Below, one piece after another: positions 47,119-58,474 of a DNA stretch of 64,000 bases. How positions within the stretch are numbered: the first letter of the stretch is position 1; the number at the start of each line of letters is the position of its first letter. Origin of the DNA: Biomphalaria glabrata. Taxonomy: Eukaryota; Mollusca; Gastropoda; Planorbidae. A program made the position numbers and the translations under genes. Under the pieces are notes generated by a model. The model ran no database searches, had not been told where the DNA came from, and worked only from the letters and a program-made list of their open reading frames with translations. The stretch lies in assembly GCF_947242115.1 (NCBI RefSeq), contig NC_074719.1, positions 32,679,769 through 32,743,768 of the forward strand, in the 5' to 3' direction.

Positions 47119-48425
47119 GAAATATTTGTTTGGTGGTATGATATTTGTTTGGCGGTATGATATTTGTTTGGTGGTATGATATTTGTTTGGTGTATGATAT
47201 TTGTTTGGTGGTATGATATTTGTTTGGTGGTATGATATTTGTTTGGTGGTATGATATTTGTTTGGTGGTATGATATTTGTTTGGCGGTATGGTGGTATGA
47301 TATTTGTTTGGTGGTATGATATTTGTTTGGCGGTATGATATTTGTTTGGTGGTATGATATTTGTTTGGCGGTATGATATTTGTTTGGTGGTATGATATTT
47401 GTTTGGTGGTACGATATTTGTTTGGTGGTATGATATTTGTTTGGTGGTATGATATTTGTTTGGTGGTATGATATTTGTTTGGCGGTATGATATTTGTTTG
47501 GCGGTATGGTGGTATGATATTTGTTTGGTGGTATGATATTTGTTTGGCGGTATGATATTTGTTTGGCGGTATGATATTTGTTTGGTGGTACGATATTTGT
47601 TTGGTGGTATGATATTTGTTTGGTGGTACGATATTTGTTTGCCGGTATGATATTTGTTTGGTGGTACGATATTTGTTTGGTGGTATGATATTTGTTTGGT
47701 GGTATGATATTTGTTTGGTGGTACGATATTTGTTTGGTGGTATGATATTTGTTTGGTGGTACGATATTTGTTTGGTGGTACGATATTTGTTTGGTGGTAC
47801 GATATTTGTTTGGTGGTACGATATTTGTTTGGTGGTACGATATTTGTTTGGAGGTACGATATTTGTTTGGAGGTATGATATTTGTTTGCCGGTACGATAT
47901 TTGTTTGGTGGTACGATATTTGTTTGGAGGTATGATATTTGTTTGCCGGTACGATATTTGTTTGGTGGTACGATATTTGTTTGGTGGTACGATATTTGTT
48001 TGGTGGTATGATATTTGTTTGGAGGTACGATATTTGTTTGGTGGTACGATATTTGTTTGGTGGTATGATATTTGTTTGGTGGTATGATATTTGTTTGGTG
48101 GTATGATATTTGTTTGGTGGTATGATATTTGTTTGGTGGTACGATATTTGTTTGGTGGTACGATATTTGTTTGGTGGTATGATATTTGTTTGGAGGTACG
48201 ATATTTGTTTGGTGGTACGATATTTGTTTGGTGGTATGATATTTGTTTGGAGGTATGATATTTGTTTGTCGGTATGATATTTGTTTGGTGGTACGATATT
48301 TGTTTGGTGGTATGATATTTGTTTGGTGGTACGATATTTGTTTGGTGGTATGATATTTGTTTGGTGGTATGATATTTGTTTGGAGGTATGATATTTGTTT
48401 GGTGGTACGATATTTGTTTGGCATG
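47119..48425. repeat. 19-bp minisatellite, about 69 copies
   Basis: Contiguous units of ATATTTGTTTGGTGGTATG with variants GTACG, GGCGG, GGAGG and GCCGG. Two irregular spots (about 47289 and 47508) carry a partial extra unit. One strand is almost only T, G and A. Because 19 is not a multiple of 3 and the unit has no stop on the minus strand in any frame, long minus-strand frames (up to 448 codons, 19-residue period) arise. They are not supported as genes. Confidence 0.98.
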
Positions 48426-48497
48426 GACCTTTTTATTTTCTCTTATTACATCCTGCAAATCGTATATATATATATACCTTCCCCCCCCCCCTGTTAC

Positions 48498-48590
48498 TTC
48501 AAAAAAGAAGATGATTACGTCCTACGCGTCATGCATTTAGTCACGCATGTTAACCAATGACCTAAATTCTGCTAAGTCACTGGTTCATAA
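48498..48590 (-). mobile_element. LINE 3' fragment
   Basis: AAGAAGATGATTACGTCCTA and the following 70 bases match LINE copy 2 near 51188-51275 on the same strand. It follows a (TA)n and C-run. Confidence 0.7.
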
Positions 48591-49442
48591 GTAATATAGA
48601 ATCAAAAACAAATCTATCCACTACTCATCTTACACAGGCAACATCTTAATGTAAGTTTAGCCCCAGCTATTTCATTCCTATGGAATCTAATTATACAAAT
48701 TGTAAATACAATACAAACCCAGGCCGAAAGTAAGCTCATCATTGAACAGTTTTGTGAAACAAATGATGAGCAACATGTTGAACTCTTGCTGTAAACTGAA
48801 GTTCGCTGGATTTCAAAAGGGTTTTGTTATTGCTCGTTTTGTTAAGCTCTTAAATACATTTTTTGTTTGAGAAACAGGAAGATTCAACGGTTGGCGATGA
48901 CTTAAAGCTAAAAAAATGGTTTTACATGGTAGGCCTCTAACGCAAATGAATGAAACCTCCGACTACAAGGAAAGAAATGAACTTTCGTTGATTATATCAT
49001 TTTTTCTTTTATCGAGATATTAAATCTATTTTAAAGAGTTCTACAATCTCACATAACTTGTTTGTTGACAAATAAATTACTGCCTAAGGACGTCGATATC
49101 TATGCAATTCAGATAACAATGCTCTATGAAGAAATTTCGATTCGCTTCTAGGATGTAAATAAATGAAATAAATATAAATGATAAATATTAAACATCTGTT
49201 ACTGATGTTCAAATTGAGTTTGCAGGAAAAAATAGATTTACAAAATTATGTTTTCAGTAAAACGAATGTGACCATAGGAGGCACAACAGAGATGTGGCTG
49301 CACTTGAATGTTTCAGTAGAATTCTAAAACTTTGGTCGAAAATGGAATTATGTTTTAGCGTTTCCATATCAACTTACAAGGTTAACCTAGATGTAGTGCG
49401 TAACAAACGTAATGAATAAGCAAAGACATAGACTGGATGTCA
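48591..49442. other. Gene-free stretch, nothing recognised
   Basis: AT-rich sequence, no frame with domains, no repeat family recognised. Confidence 0.45.
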
Positions 49443-49825
49443 CCAGTGGCGTCACTAGGGTTTTTTTCCCTTTGGTTTGTTGCGCTGTAATACATATAGT
49501 TTATAATTACCTAGGCTATTTCAACAAAAAACTCTAAAATGGGTGTCTATTAAATTTTTTAGTTCAATAGTTGATTACAATTTATCACCAGTTCACTGGC
49601 TTTACGTAGTCATGTGAAACTGTGCACGCGTCTCTAATCTTTGGAATCGAAGACAATGCCATTAATCTAGAGTTCAAAATTTTGCAACAATGCAACCATA
49701 AGTAAATTACTCTGTTTTTTTCTGGATTTCAAGCTTGAAAACTCGAAGTTAATGTCTGTAACGATCTCATTTTAAATAAAATTTTAATCTATGAAAGTGT
49801 CGTTTACGGGGGCCTCTAAAAAAAA
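49443..49825. mobile_element. Repeat starting CAGTGGCGTCACTAGGG (copy 1 of 2)
   Basis: The start looks like a hAT-type terminal repeat. Over about 370 bases it is similar to 63149-63520: TTATAACTA-like, GTTCAATAGTTGATTACAAT, GCAACAATGCAA, TAAGTAAATTAC, TTTTCTGGATTTC and TATGAAAGTGTCGT occur in the same order. No second terminal repeat was found, so both copies may lack one end. Confidence 0.6.
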
Positions 49826-50563
49826 AGTACCGTCTGCTGAATGACGTCATGGCTTGTCTAATTGGCTTTCGAGGCTTACCATAACAAGGTCAATTTGCAG
49901 CAAATAAGTAATATAGAAGAATAAATAAACCAGTGAATAGACTCAAATAGACTGTATCATTATATAACAGTAGGCTGTGACGTAATGAATGACTGGAGTA
50001 TTCAATTATCATTACGAGGGCATTAGGTTTGATTTCTGGTGAAGACTATTAGTAGTTGGAACTTTAGGGCTGGATGTCTGAAATGAGATCTAGAATAAAT
50101 ATTTTAAGACGGTTTGTCGTCGTGTTGACTTCGCCCTAGAATTGGATTCTATCTGTATCCTGGACTTAGCCCTCAATGAACACAAGTTGACCAGGCGCCA
50201 TCTTCCATCACCTGATTTTGTTCAAAGAAACACTAGGTATTACATAAGGCGTCAACTCAAGTTGCAGAAGTTTCCATACGTACAAAAGTTGGTTGTCTCA
50301 ATCTTAGAAGTATTCTGCTTCGAGTTTTTTCCCCATATATTTGACTCCTGATATTTGAGTCTAGCTAGTAGGATGGTGGTTGAAATCATTGACCAAAGGA
50401 TTGCCTCACTTGTTGTTTGGTCGTTGATTTGCAGCACCAGATTGCTAGTACAACTATACCAATGTAGAGGCGTAGTATAGAGTTTTAATTGTAGAACGTG
50501 AAATGACTTGAACAAACTTCTGTTTTAAAGCATAACTAAATATAAATAGTATTCCAATATTCA
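49826..50563. other. Gene-free stretch, nothing recognised
   Basis: Short open frames only; no domains or repeat family seen. Confidence 0.4.
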
Positions 50564-50571
50564 ACTTGAGA

Positions 50572-50763
50572 CAGTGGCGTAGCTAGGACTTTGCCATCAT
50601 TTGGGGGCCGGGGTGGGCTTGACCTCATTGGGGGGCCCTGCATTTTACATAATGTTTAATATTTAATGTAAAAACACTCATTTGGGGGCTGCCCTCAAAT
50701 GGGAGCCCGGTGGGATTTTTAAATTCGTACCCCCCTTCCTCCCACTCCATAGCTACGCCTTTG
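50572..50763. mobile_element. hAT-type MITE, 192 bp, with perfect 8-bp target duplication
   Basis: Terminal inverted repeats CAGTGGCGTAGCTAGGA and (read backwards from the right) CAAAGGCGTAGCTATGGA bound a short GC-rich element without coding capacity. The 8 bases ACTTGAGA occur immediately outside both ends (50564-50571 and 50764-50771), the duplication length made by hAT transposases. Confidence 0.9.
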
Positions 50764-51457
50764 ACTTGAGATGACATGAAATAAATCTAGTAATAATAAT
50801 ATAAAATTGCATCATTCTGCGTGACTAACAATTAATGCTCCCTTTCTTCATCATCACGTTGGACATACACACACATACTCCCTAACAGCTGACAGGTTGT
50901 ATCTGCATGAAGATATAGAGGTAAGGTACCTGATACCAAAAGTAGGACAAAATGGATGACAAAAGTTTACAAAACAAAACAAAAAAAAAATAAACAAAAA
51001 ACAAATCAAGAAAGTGAACTTAAAAAACTAGTCTGCAATTGATGAATCCTAAAAACTCGTCTATAAAGGATCACATTTCTCAACGAAGTGCTGTAAGAAG
51101 TAGTTCAGCCTATACACTAACACACAAATGGAAAGACATTTTTTTAGTTGATTATCTTATCTTATATAATACAGACGTTACTTTAAAAAAGAAGATGATT
51201 ACGTCCTACTCGTCATGCATTCAGTCATGCATATTATATTAACCAATGACTTAAATTTTGCCAAGTCACTGGTTTTCCTGGCTAGCTCAGGCATCCCATT
51301 CCATGCTCTAATAGCACTAGGGAAGAAGGAGTGTTTGTACAAATTTGTCCTAGCATATGGGACGAGGAATGTACCTTTGTGTCTTTCAGAGTATTTTATT
51401 AAATTTTGTTTTTGTATTTGAAGATTATGGTTCAGTGTTTTATGTATAATTGCTACT

Positions 51458-51949
51458 TTACTTTTTGCGTCTTCTGTCCTGAAGGCTTTCTAAATTTAGT
51501 GATTTTACTAAAGGTGTTACTTTAGTCAAATGTGAATATTCGTTTGTTATGAACTTCATTGCTCTATTTTGTGTCTGTTCCAGTTTCTTAATGTTTTCTT
51601 GAGTTGAGGGGTCCCAAACAGAGTATGCATATTCTATTATTGGCCTAACCAAGGTTAAATAACATTTTAGTTTTATGTTCTTATTTGATTTATAGAAATT
51701 TCTTTTAATAAACATTAATGCTTTGTTTGATTTTTTGATAGTTTCATCAATATGGGAATTCCATGACAGTTTTTCATTTATTTTAACACCTAGGTATCTT
51801 GCGTTTTTAGTTTGTGTTACTGGTTTGCCATGAATAAGATACGTGGAATTGATTTGTTTTAGTTTTTTTTTTGTTACTCTTAACAACTGACATTTTTCTG
51901 GGTGGAAAGACATGCTCCAATTGGATTCCCATTTCTGTTTGGAATGCAA
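51458..51949 (-). pseudogene. LINE copy 2 RT fragment, thumb region
   Basis: A 163-codon open piece starting just after the deleted FADD motif: WESNWSMSFHPEKCQLL, ARYLGVKI, LVRPIIEYAYSVWDP and ENIKKLEQTQNRAMKFI, typical of the CR1/jockey RT C-terminus. Confidence 0.85.
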
Positions 51950-52352
51950 TGCTATTTGAATGAATGCACTTTAGTAATTCGTTTATGTCAATTAAAAATA
52001 GTAGTGGACCTAAGACTGTTCCATGAGGTATGCCTGAGTTTACTGTTATTGGTGTTGATTTAGAGCCATTTTCTCCCTATCAGAAAATCTTTAATGCACT
52101 AATGGACCTTCAATGCCAATATATTTTATTTTTTTAAGCAAACTATGGTGGTAAACCTTATCTAAACCTTTTGAAAAATCATCAATTAGTCCTATTAGTT
52201 GTGTTTCACATGATCTATATTTCTTAAAGCCATGTTGGTATGGAGTAAGGACATTATGTTTGTCTATGTGGTTTATGATAATAATAATAATAATCTTTAT
52301 TATCCGTAAACATTATAACTATAAGAAACCAAAGTGTACATTCACACCAGAC

Positions 52353-52700
52353 TCACTCATAATTTACATGTGACATGTTACTACATATTATGTGTTCTAG
52401 GATTTTACATGTGATGCTGGTAAGTGATACTGGTCTGTAGTTTCCTGGGTCTGATTTTTCTTCTTTTTTAAATAGAGGGGTGACATTAGCTTCTTTCCAG
52501 TCCCTTGGTACTCTGCCCTGGCTAAGAGATGCCTGAAAAAATATTTTGAACACTGGTGCTAGCTCATTGCTTAGCTCTTTGAGTAATCTAGCTGGAATAC
52601 CATCAGGTCCAGATGCTTTATTAGGTTTGATGTTGGCTAATAGTTTTTGGATTCCCTTTTCTTGAACTTCTATATCTCCTATGTTGTCTACTTGGTTCAA
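52353..52700 (-). pseudogene. LINE copy 2 RT fragment, fingers region
   Basis: A 115-codon open piece with ASGPDGIPARLLKEL and NYRPVSLTSITCKILEH, corresponding to the N-terminal RT of copy 1. Broken downstream by the (AAT)n-bearing insertion. Confidence 0.85.
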
Positions 52701-53907
52701 ATTAAATAATATGTCTTTGCCTCTTGGGGCTGAGAATGCTGATGCAAAGTATTTGTTTAGGATGTTTGCTTTAGTATCATCATCAATGTGTGTTAAGTTG
52801 TCTTCTCCTTTTAATGGAGGCTACGCCTGTTGTTTCCATTTTCTTAGACTTAATGTATGACCATAGGTTTTTGTTTTTATCTTAAGATATTACATTGTTT
52901 ATGTACTCACTCTGCAGCTGTCTGCTTACTTTTTGGGTTAGGTTTAATTTTTATGTACTTTTTATAAACTCTTTCTGCCTTAGTTTCTTTAAATTTTCTA
53001 TATAGGTTTTCCTTCTGTTTACAAAGCTTATTTAACCTATTATTAAACCAGTATTTAGTTGGTATATGGTTCTCCATAATGCTTTTAAGATATTTTATTA
53101 TGAAATTCCAGAGTTCATCGACTGGTTGATTAATGTCTCTTTCTGATAAGAATGTTTGTTGAAAGTTTAATGCGGCTTGGTGTAGTTGTGTTAGGTTGCA
53201 TTTGTTCCAAAGTACTATTCTTCTTTTGGGTTTTATATTGGCTACTGCTTTTATCTGACTGTGTATTGTTATGATCTCATGGTCTGATAGACCAGGGATG
53301 ATATCATAATCTACTACCTACTAATTCAGGTCTGCTGGTTAAGAAGAGATCTAATGTGTTGTTTAATCTAGTTGGCTTTTTAATGATTTGATATAACCTT
53401 TGGTTGTGTAAAGTTTCTATGAAAAGCTCATTTATGTCCTTAAGGTTTTGGTGTTTTTATATGGTTAGTGTTTTCCAATTTATACTACATATCTTTACAT
53501 TACCCATAATCCGAAAAACTGCATTTTTATTTGACTCTTTAAGTGTAGTAAACTGATTACATAGTTCTTGCATGTATTCTAAACTAGAATTTGGTGGTCT
53601 GTAAATACTGCTTATTATTAGGGATGTTGAGGTGGTATTAATTTTACAAAATTTTGATTCTATATTTTTTGAGTTAGGTAAGGTAATTTCTTCTGCTATA
53701 AGAGTGTTTTTTTATTGCTTAAAGAACTCCTCCATGATTATCAGCCCTATCTTTTCTAAAAATTTCATAATTACTATTGAAAATTTCTGCATTATAAATT
53801 TCAGGATGTAGCCAAATTTCTGTTCCTGCAATTATGTCTGGCTTCTCACATTCCAATAAAATTTCTATGTCTGCTGTTTTGTTTTTAATGCTTTGAAAAT
53901 TTATTAC

Positions 53908-54171
53908 TTAGCTTTTAAGGTATTTTGGTATTACTTCTTTAGTAGGTTTGTTTAATGAGGGTGTTGTATTAGTTTTAGCAGATTTAACTGGAGTGGATCT
54001 GGCTAGTGGTTGGTGAGTTTGGTTTGGGATGGTGTTTAGGATGTTGTATGGGTTAGAAGTGTCTGCATCAAAGGAATCAAACAGTCCTGATGTAAACTGA
54101 GGTAACCCACACGGTACACAGTGCCACGATGCGTCTTTGTTGCCTAAGGCATAATACACAGGTGTATTCAT
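53908..54171 (-). pseudogene. LINE copy 2 fragment: PHD finger end and linker
   Basis: An 87-codon open piece, nearly identical to the corresponding part of copy 1 (VYYALGNKDASWHCVPCGL). It stops at the beginning of the endonuclease. Confidence 0.85.
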
Positions 54172-54370
54172 ATGGAGGCATGATTGGTGTCACATTGAAT
54201 GGCTTTCTGTTTCATGGTGCATACTATTTTGCAGATGTTGCATCTATCTTTAGATCTAGGCCCTGGATTTGATTCTACATCTTCTGCTATAAATATTAAG
54301 AGTGATAGGTATTTATTTCGGCTGTGTCTGATTGAGAACTTCCATTTGTGTTGGGTAATCTTCTTGAATG

Positions 54371-55485
54371 ATTGTACTTAGCGAGAAAAATGCGTCTCAT
54401 TGAGTCAATGTGCAGTAGCTTTCTCTTTTTTTTTTTTAAATTTTGTGCAGAGACTGAAGGTCTTCAGAAAAAAAGGCTTGATGTCAAGAGAGAACATCTC
54501 GAATCTTTAGGAATAGCTAGTTGCGGGTAACAAGTTTAATATCAACAGAAATGAATATACGAAAACTTCTGTTCTTGAAGGAGGTTTACAAGCATGCCTT
54601 TAGACCAAATAAGTCCCGACATAAGACAAACACAAAGATCTAACATGCTTAATAAATATTACATCATGCCTTTTAATGGAGACTAATATTATAATTCCGT
54701 TTAAAAATGGTGGAAGGGAATGTGATGTTGATAGTCCCCACCAGTCTCCTCAGCATGACATTATTCAAAATCGGCCCCCGAAGTGGTCCGCTCAGGCTGG
54801 TAAAAAAGGCATGTTTCAATATTTCCACAAAGAATATTAGAAACCATGAACTACAAACTACCAACAACTACCCCCCCCCCCCTATCTCCGTCGATACAAA
54901 AAGAAGAGACGTGCTCGTGTCGAAAGTGTTAGCGATACTGTTGTAGTGTTAGTTCGACTAACGACTTGATACCACAGGATACGAAGATTTATTAATGCTA
55001 TTCTTATTACATTGTTAATATTCATATGTGTTCAATGAGCTGATAGTTAAGAACATAGAATTAAACGTGAACCTGGCCTAACTGATATTATTGAATGATT
55101 AAGTAATGGATTGCATTGCTTTGTAGAGGGTCAATATCTCAGTCAAAGCCTCAACAAAAAAAGTTTCCCCTTTGACTTAAAAGTTGCATTATACGCTGTA
55201 TGTTGCCCTACATGTGTATAATATGAAACGCCACTTTTAAATTGTTGCTTTGAATTATATTTCACTTAAATAAATACTAAATAGATTTTTTTCTTTAAAA
55301 AAAAAGTAAAAAATGTTTGTAAATTAATAGTTAGTATGACAGAAATTACTTGATTTAGTAATACAATTTAAAAAAAAAGCTAACTTTTTTGACAAAGAAT
55401 CTAAAACAGTTTGTACAAATGTGCTAAACATTTGGTAAATATTCACTTTCCTTACTAAATTAGTTTAAAGTTGTGTATTTTTATG
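54371..55485. other. Gene-free stretch, nothing recognised
   Basis: Flank of LINE copy 2. A short C-run near 54873 and AT-rich sequence follow. No coding signal. Confidence 0.45.
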
Positions 55486-55489
55486 AAAA

Positions 55490-55652
55490 AAACTGCTTGC
55501 ATAGTTTGATTTAAAAAATTATTGAAATGTCTAAAATATGATAATGTCGGATTTCCACAATCTTTTCTAGTTGACGAGATCTAAACGGGACGGACCGTCA
55601 GACATTCCACACAAAACGTATAGCGGCTATTCCCCTTTCGAGTGCCGCTAAA
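55490..55652 (-). mobile_element. Repeat family starting TAGCGGC...GAAAGGGG, copy
   Basis: On the minus strand: TTAGCGGCACTCGAAAGGGG, then TGTGTGGAATGTCTG, CGTCCCGTTTAGATCTCGTC and ACTAGAAAAGAT. The order is the same as in the plus-strand copy at 59731, so this is a second member of the family. Confidence 0.75.
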
Positions 55653-56260
55653 AAAGAAACTATCCTACTCATACATTGTATTTGATTACTTTTGAATGAT
55701 GAATGACTCTGCAGTTCTCTCTCTTAGCTTCTCCACTTCCATCACTTTCACCACTGTCTCTCCCTTCTTCTACTGGGAATTGAAAGTTACAAATACGTAC
55801 ACTAACAATAAGCAGCGATTCTAAAACTCTAGAACATGCACCAAGATCTGTTGTTCTACCGTACGACCAAACTACTTAAGTCAAACAACAAAGTTCCTAT
55901 TTTCTTGACTTGAAAATATGGCATGCATGGCTGCTCTGATTTACCTTTCTTTCCAATAACACTACACCAAAATAAATATCCTACGACGGTCCTACAACTA
56001 TAGTATTAAGAAAGATGGCTAAATATGTGGGGATTTGTCCCCTTAGATAATTGCACTTCTTATCTATTTCTCCCACATCCATTCTCGGATCAAGTTGAAA
56101 CATTCCTAAATTGTTTATTGTACCTAAAGACACACCAATCAAATTTTAAAAATTAACTAATTAGTCAATTATTTATTGGTAATTAATTATTTTGTTTGAT
56201 ATCGAAAAAAGGAAAATATTTTCTAGATTTTTGAGACATATGTGGAGTTCTTCCCTTAAG
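55653..56260. other. Gene-free stretch, nothing recognised
   Basis: AT-rich, no recognised repeat or frame. Confidence 0.4.
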
Positions 56261-56265
56261 ATAAG

Positions 56266-56918
56266 TGTCACGTACGCATTGTCTATATTTAGCTCAAGGT
56301 TCGCCGGCAAGATTTCAGCTAGCTCAGGAAAATCCAAGTTTACAGAAACCTTTTAATTAGAATAATTGTAATTGGTCAGAAATGTTAACTATTGTATGTT
56401 AAGTTGTATTTTATTGGTCAGATTGGTCGGCCATGCAACAAAGAGATATTAGTCACGTGGTAACGCCGTAAAGTCTGGGAAGATTCTAGATTGCCTCCAG
56501 TCTCGAGTGGATTGTGTTAGGGATAAGATATGAATTAATTGAGTCTCGAGTTGGAATTCAAAGGAAGAAGACATAAATTATTATATTGTGTAGATCATCT
56601 AATCAAGTAGAAATATATTAACCATTTTATTTAATTACAGTTTACCATTGTAATTATTGTGAATAGCTGTTCCAAGTTTTGAATTAAAGTATTTGTATTT
56701 GACGAGGAGAAGTTTCTTCATTGAATATATTAATATTATACTTAGATCATCATATCTACTAGCAACTTCTAGATGATCATCTTATCAACTAGCGACTTCT
56801 AAAGGATCATCTTATCAACTGACGATTTCTAGATCCTCGGCAATCACGATCATTGGTTGTGCAGTTCAGATCAAGATAATCTTCAACGTGACATCTAGCA
56901 CGCCATAAGATCGTGACA
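56266..56918. mobile_element. Solo LTR of an LTR retrotransposon, 653 bp
   Basis: It begins TGTCACG and ends CGTGACA (perfect 7-bp inverted ends, TG/CA). ATAAG is duplicated exactly on both sides (56261-56265 and 56919-56923), a 5-bp target duplication. No gag, pol or env coding remains between or around, so the element is a solo LTR left after recombination of the two ends. It holds three copies of a short tandem repeat (about 56757-56829). The perfect duplication suggests it is not very old. The family (Gypsy- or BEL-like) cannot be decided from the LTR alone. Confidence 0.82.
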
Positions 56919-56923
56919 ATAAG

Positions 56924-58470
56924 CTTTGATTTCTAAACAAAGTATTTTTATATGTTGCATGTTTTTTTTTTTTAATTCCTGAAACGTGGCAGTTTTTTAT
57001 GATGACGTTGAAAGCAATGAATTTTGTTTCAGACGTTCCGCCAGGTCATTATGACCTAGTCCAAAATCGCGGGAAAATTGCTTGATTGCGAGACGAGTGC
57101 AATTTTCGGACACGGGTTGTATCGTATCAATTTAAATAAACCAAAGATTAGTTTAAATAACTTAACTTATCTAGCCTATACTGTAGCCTACGTGTCAAAT
57201 GTTATTTTTTGATTGGTTGAAGGAAACAATTTGATTGGTTGAAGCCAAGCGTCGAAAAGGAGGTTAGAAAAGGCGCCATCGAGAACCTTCAATCGCGATG
57301 TAAATTTCATAGAGATAGGACGTGTTTTAGTTTTGAGTTAGAATTAGTAGAGACAAGTCTTGTATTTGATTAGATCTAGTAATAATTTAAATATATTTTA
57401 TTATCGAGCTTTGAAAGAAATCATTCATCTGATACAGTTTTATTTCTGTACATATTCAATATATTTTGTGATTTGAAGTTCTGATATAAAGTTCTGTATT
57501 TGATTTAAAAGGATCTTCATTTATTGAATCTCTAAGATAGCATTTAGATCTAGAGATATACATTTACAGAATCCCCGGCTCGTCACAGTATCTTCTTGTA
57601 ATAGCTGACATCTCGAGTACAGATCTACAACTTTAGCACATCTCAGCACTATCTTCAACAAGAGCACCTGTAATATACTCTAGCACTTTCAGCCTTCAAG
57701 AAGTACCGCGATACGGGTCCTTTATAACTACAGCGGTAGGCGCTTAGTAAGGTTTTTGGAGCAGTGTATCTGGATGGCACGTTTGAGAACCATTGCCATG
57801 TATTACCACCTCAGATAGTAACACGTGACAAGTCTCTTTAGTTTTCAATATTTCCCTTGATCAATAGTGGACATATGGACGAGGACAGATGGCACGTTTA
57901 GACTCATTGGATTGTCCTATTTGTTGATACAAAGCTTCTAGCAACTCACTCTTACGATTTTGTTTTAGCGCCATTTCTTGCTCTAGCATGCTAATGCTCT
58001 ATGGCCCTATGACTTGTGTGGTGGGGCGTGGGGAAGGAGTATCTGAGAGATGTCTGTGATGGCTTTTTAAAAACCTAAATAAAATATTTTTTAAAAAAGT
58101 TGTTTGACTTCATTTTGAACTCCAAGGATCAAGCCTCTCCAAGCAGTCACACTAACACTGACCCAGCCAAGTGCTTATGAAAATAGAAGGTTTTATAGTT
58201 TTATATTGTTTGTTTCAAATTTTCTGTCGACGACCTAATTCTCTACACAAGACTTATCTCCCTTTTGCTAGTACTGTCTCAATACAAAACGAAATTGATT
58301 AATTATGAGTAATTGATTAAATAATTGGTCGATTTTTCAATTGATTCGTGTTTTTTTTTTTAGAAGTAAGAAATAATTTGACAAAGTTGATCCGAGAAAG
58401 GGAAGATTGAGAAATAACGTGAACAAAAATTGTATCAGACAACAGACGATAGACATTGGAGTTGAGAATA
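56924..58470. other. Gene-free stretch, nothing certain
   Basis: No coding signal. 57000-57598 resembles the solo LTR in style (AT-rich end, CGTCACA at the right), but a matching left end and target duplication were not found. Confidence 0.4.
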
Positions 58471-58474
58471 AAAA

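Larger units (their letters stand above)
51155..54370 (-). mobile_element. LINE copy 2, decayed
   Basis: Same family and strand as 1-3090. In 5' to 3' order: the DVESNPGP leader (about 54280), PHD finger remnant, endonuclease, RT and 3' tail with AAGATAAGATAA near 51155. It is damaged: the region encoding the catalytic FADD motif is deleted (near 51945), about 100 bases including (AAT)n are inserted at 52276-52378, part of the PHD finger is lost near 54185, and several frameshifts and stops break the endonuclease. It shows the 3' end that copy 1 lacks in this window. Confidence 0.92.

Noticed and set aside
47108-48458. Two long minus-strand open frames (438 and 448 codons) with KQISYHQTNI-type repeats
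   Set aside because: They are created by the 19-bp tandem repeat, which lacks stop codons in every minus-strand frame; no start context, domains or splicing.
50142-50351. 69-codon plus-strand open frame
   Set aside because: No recognisable similarity, and AT-rich codon use typical of noncoding DNA here.
57000-57598. Second solo LTR ending CTCGTCACA
   Set aside because: The right end is LTR-like but no matching left end or target duplication was found.
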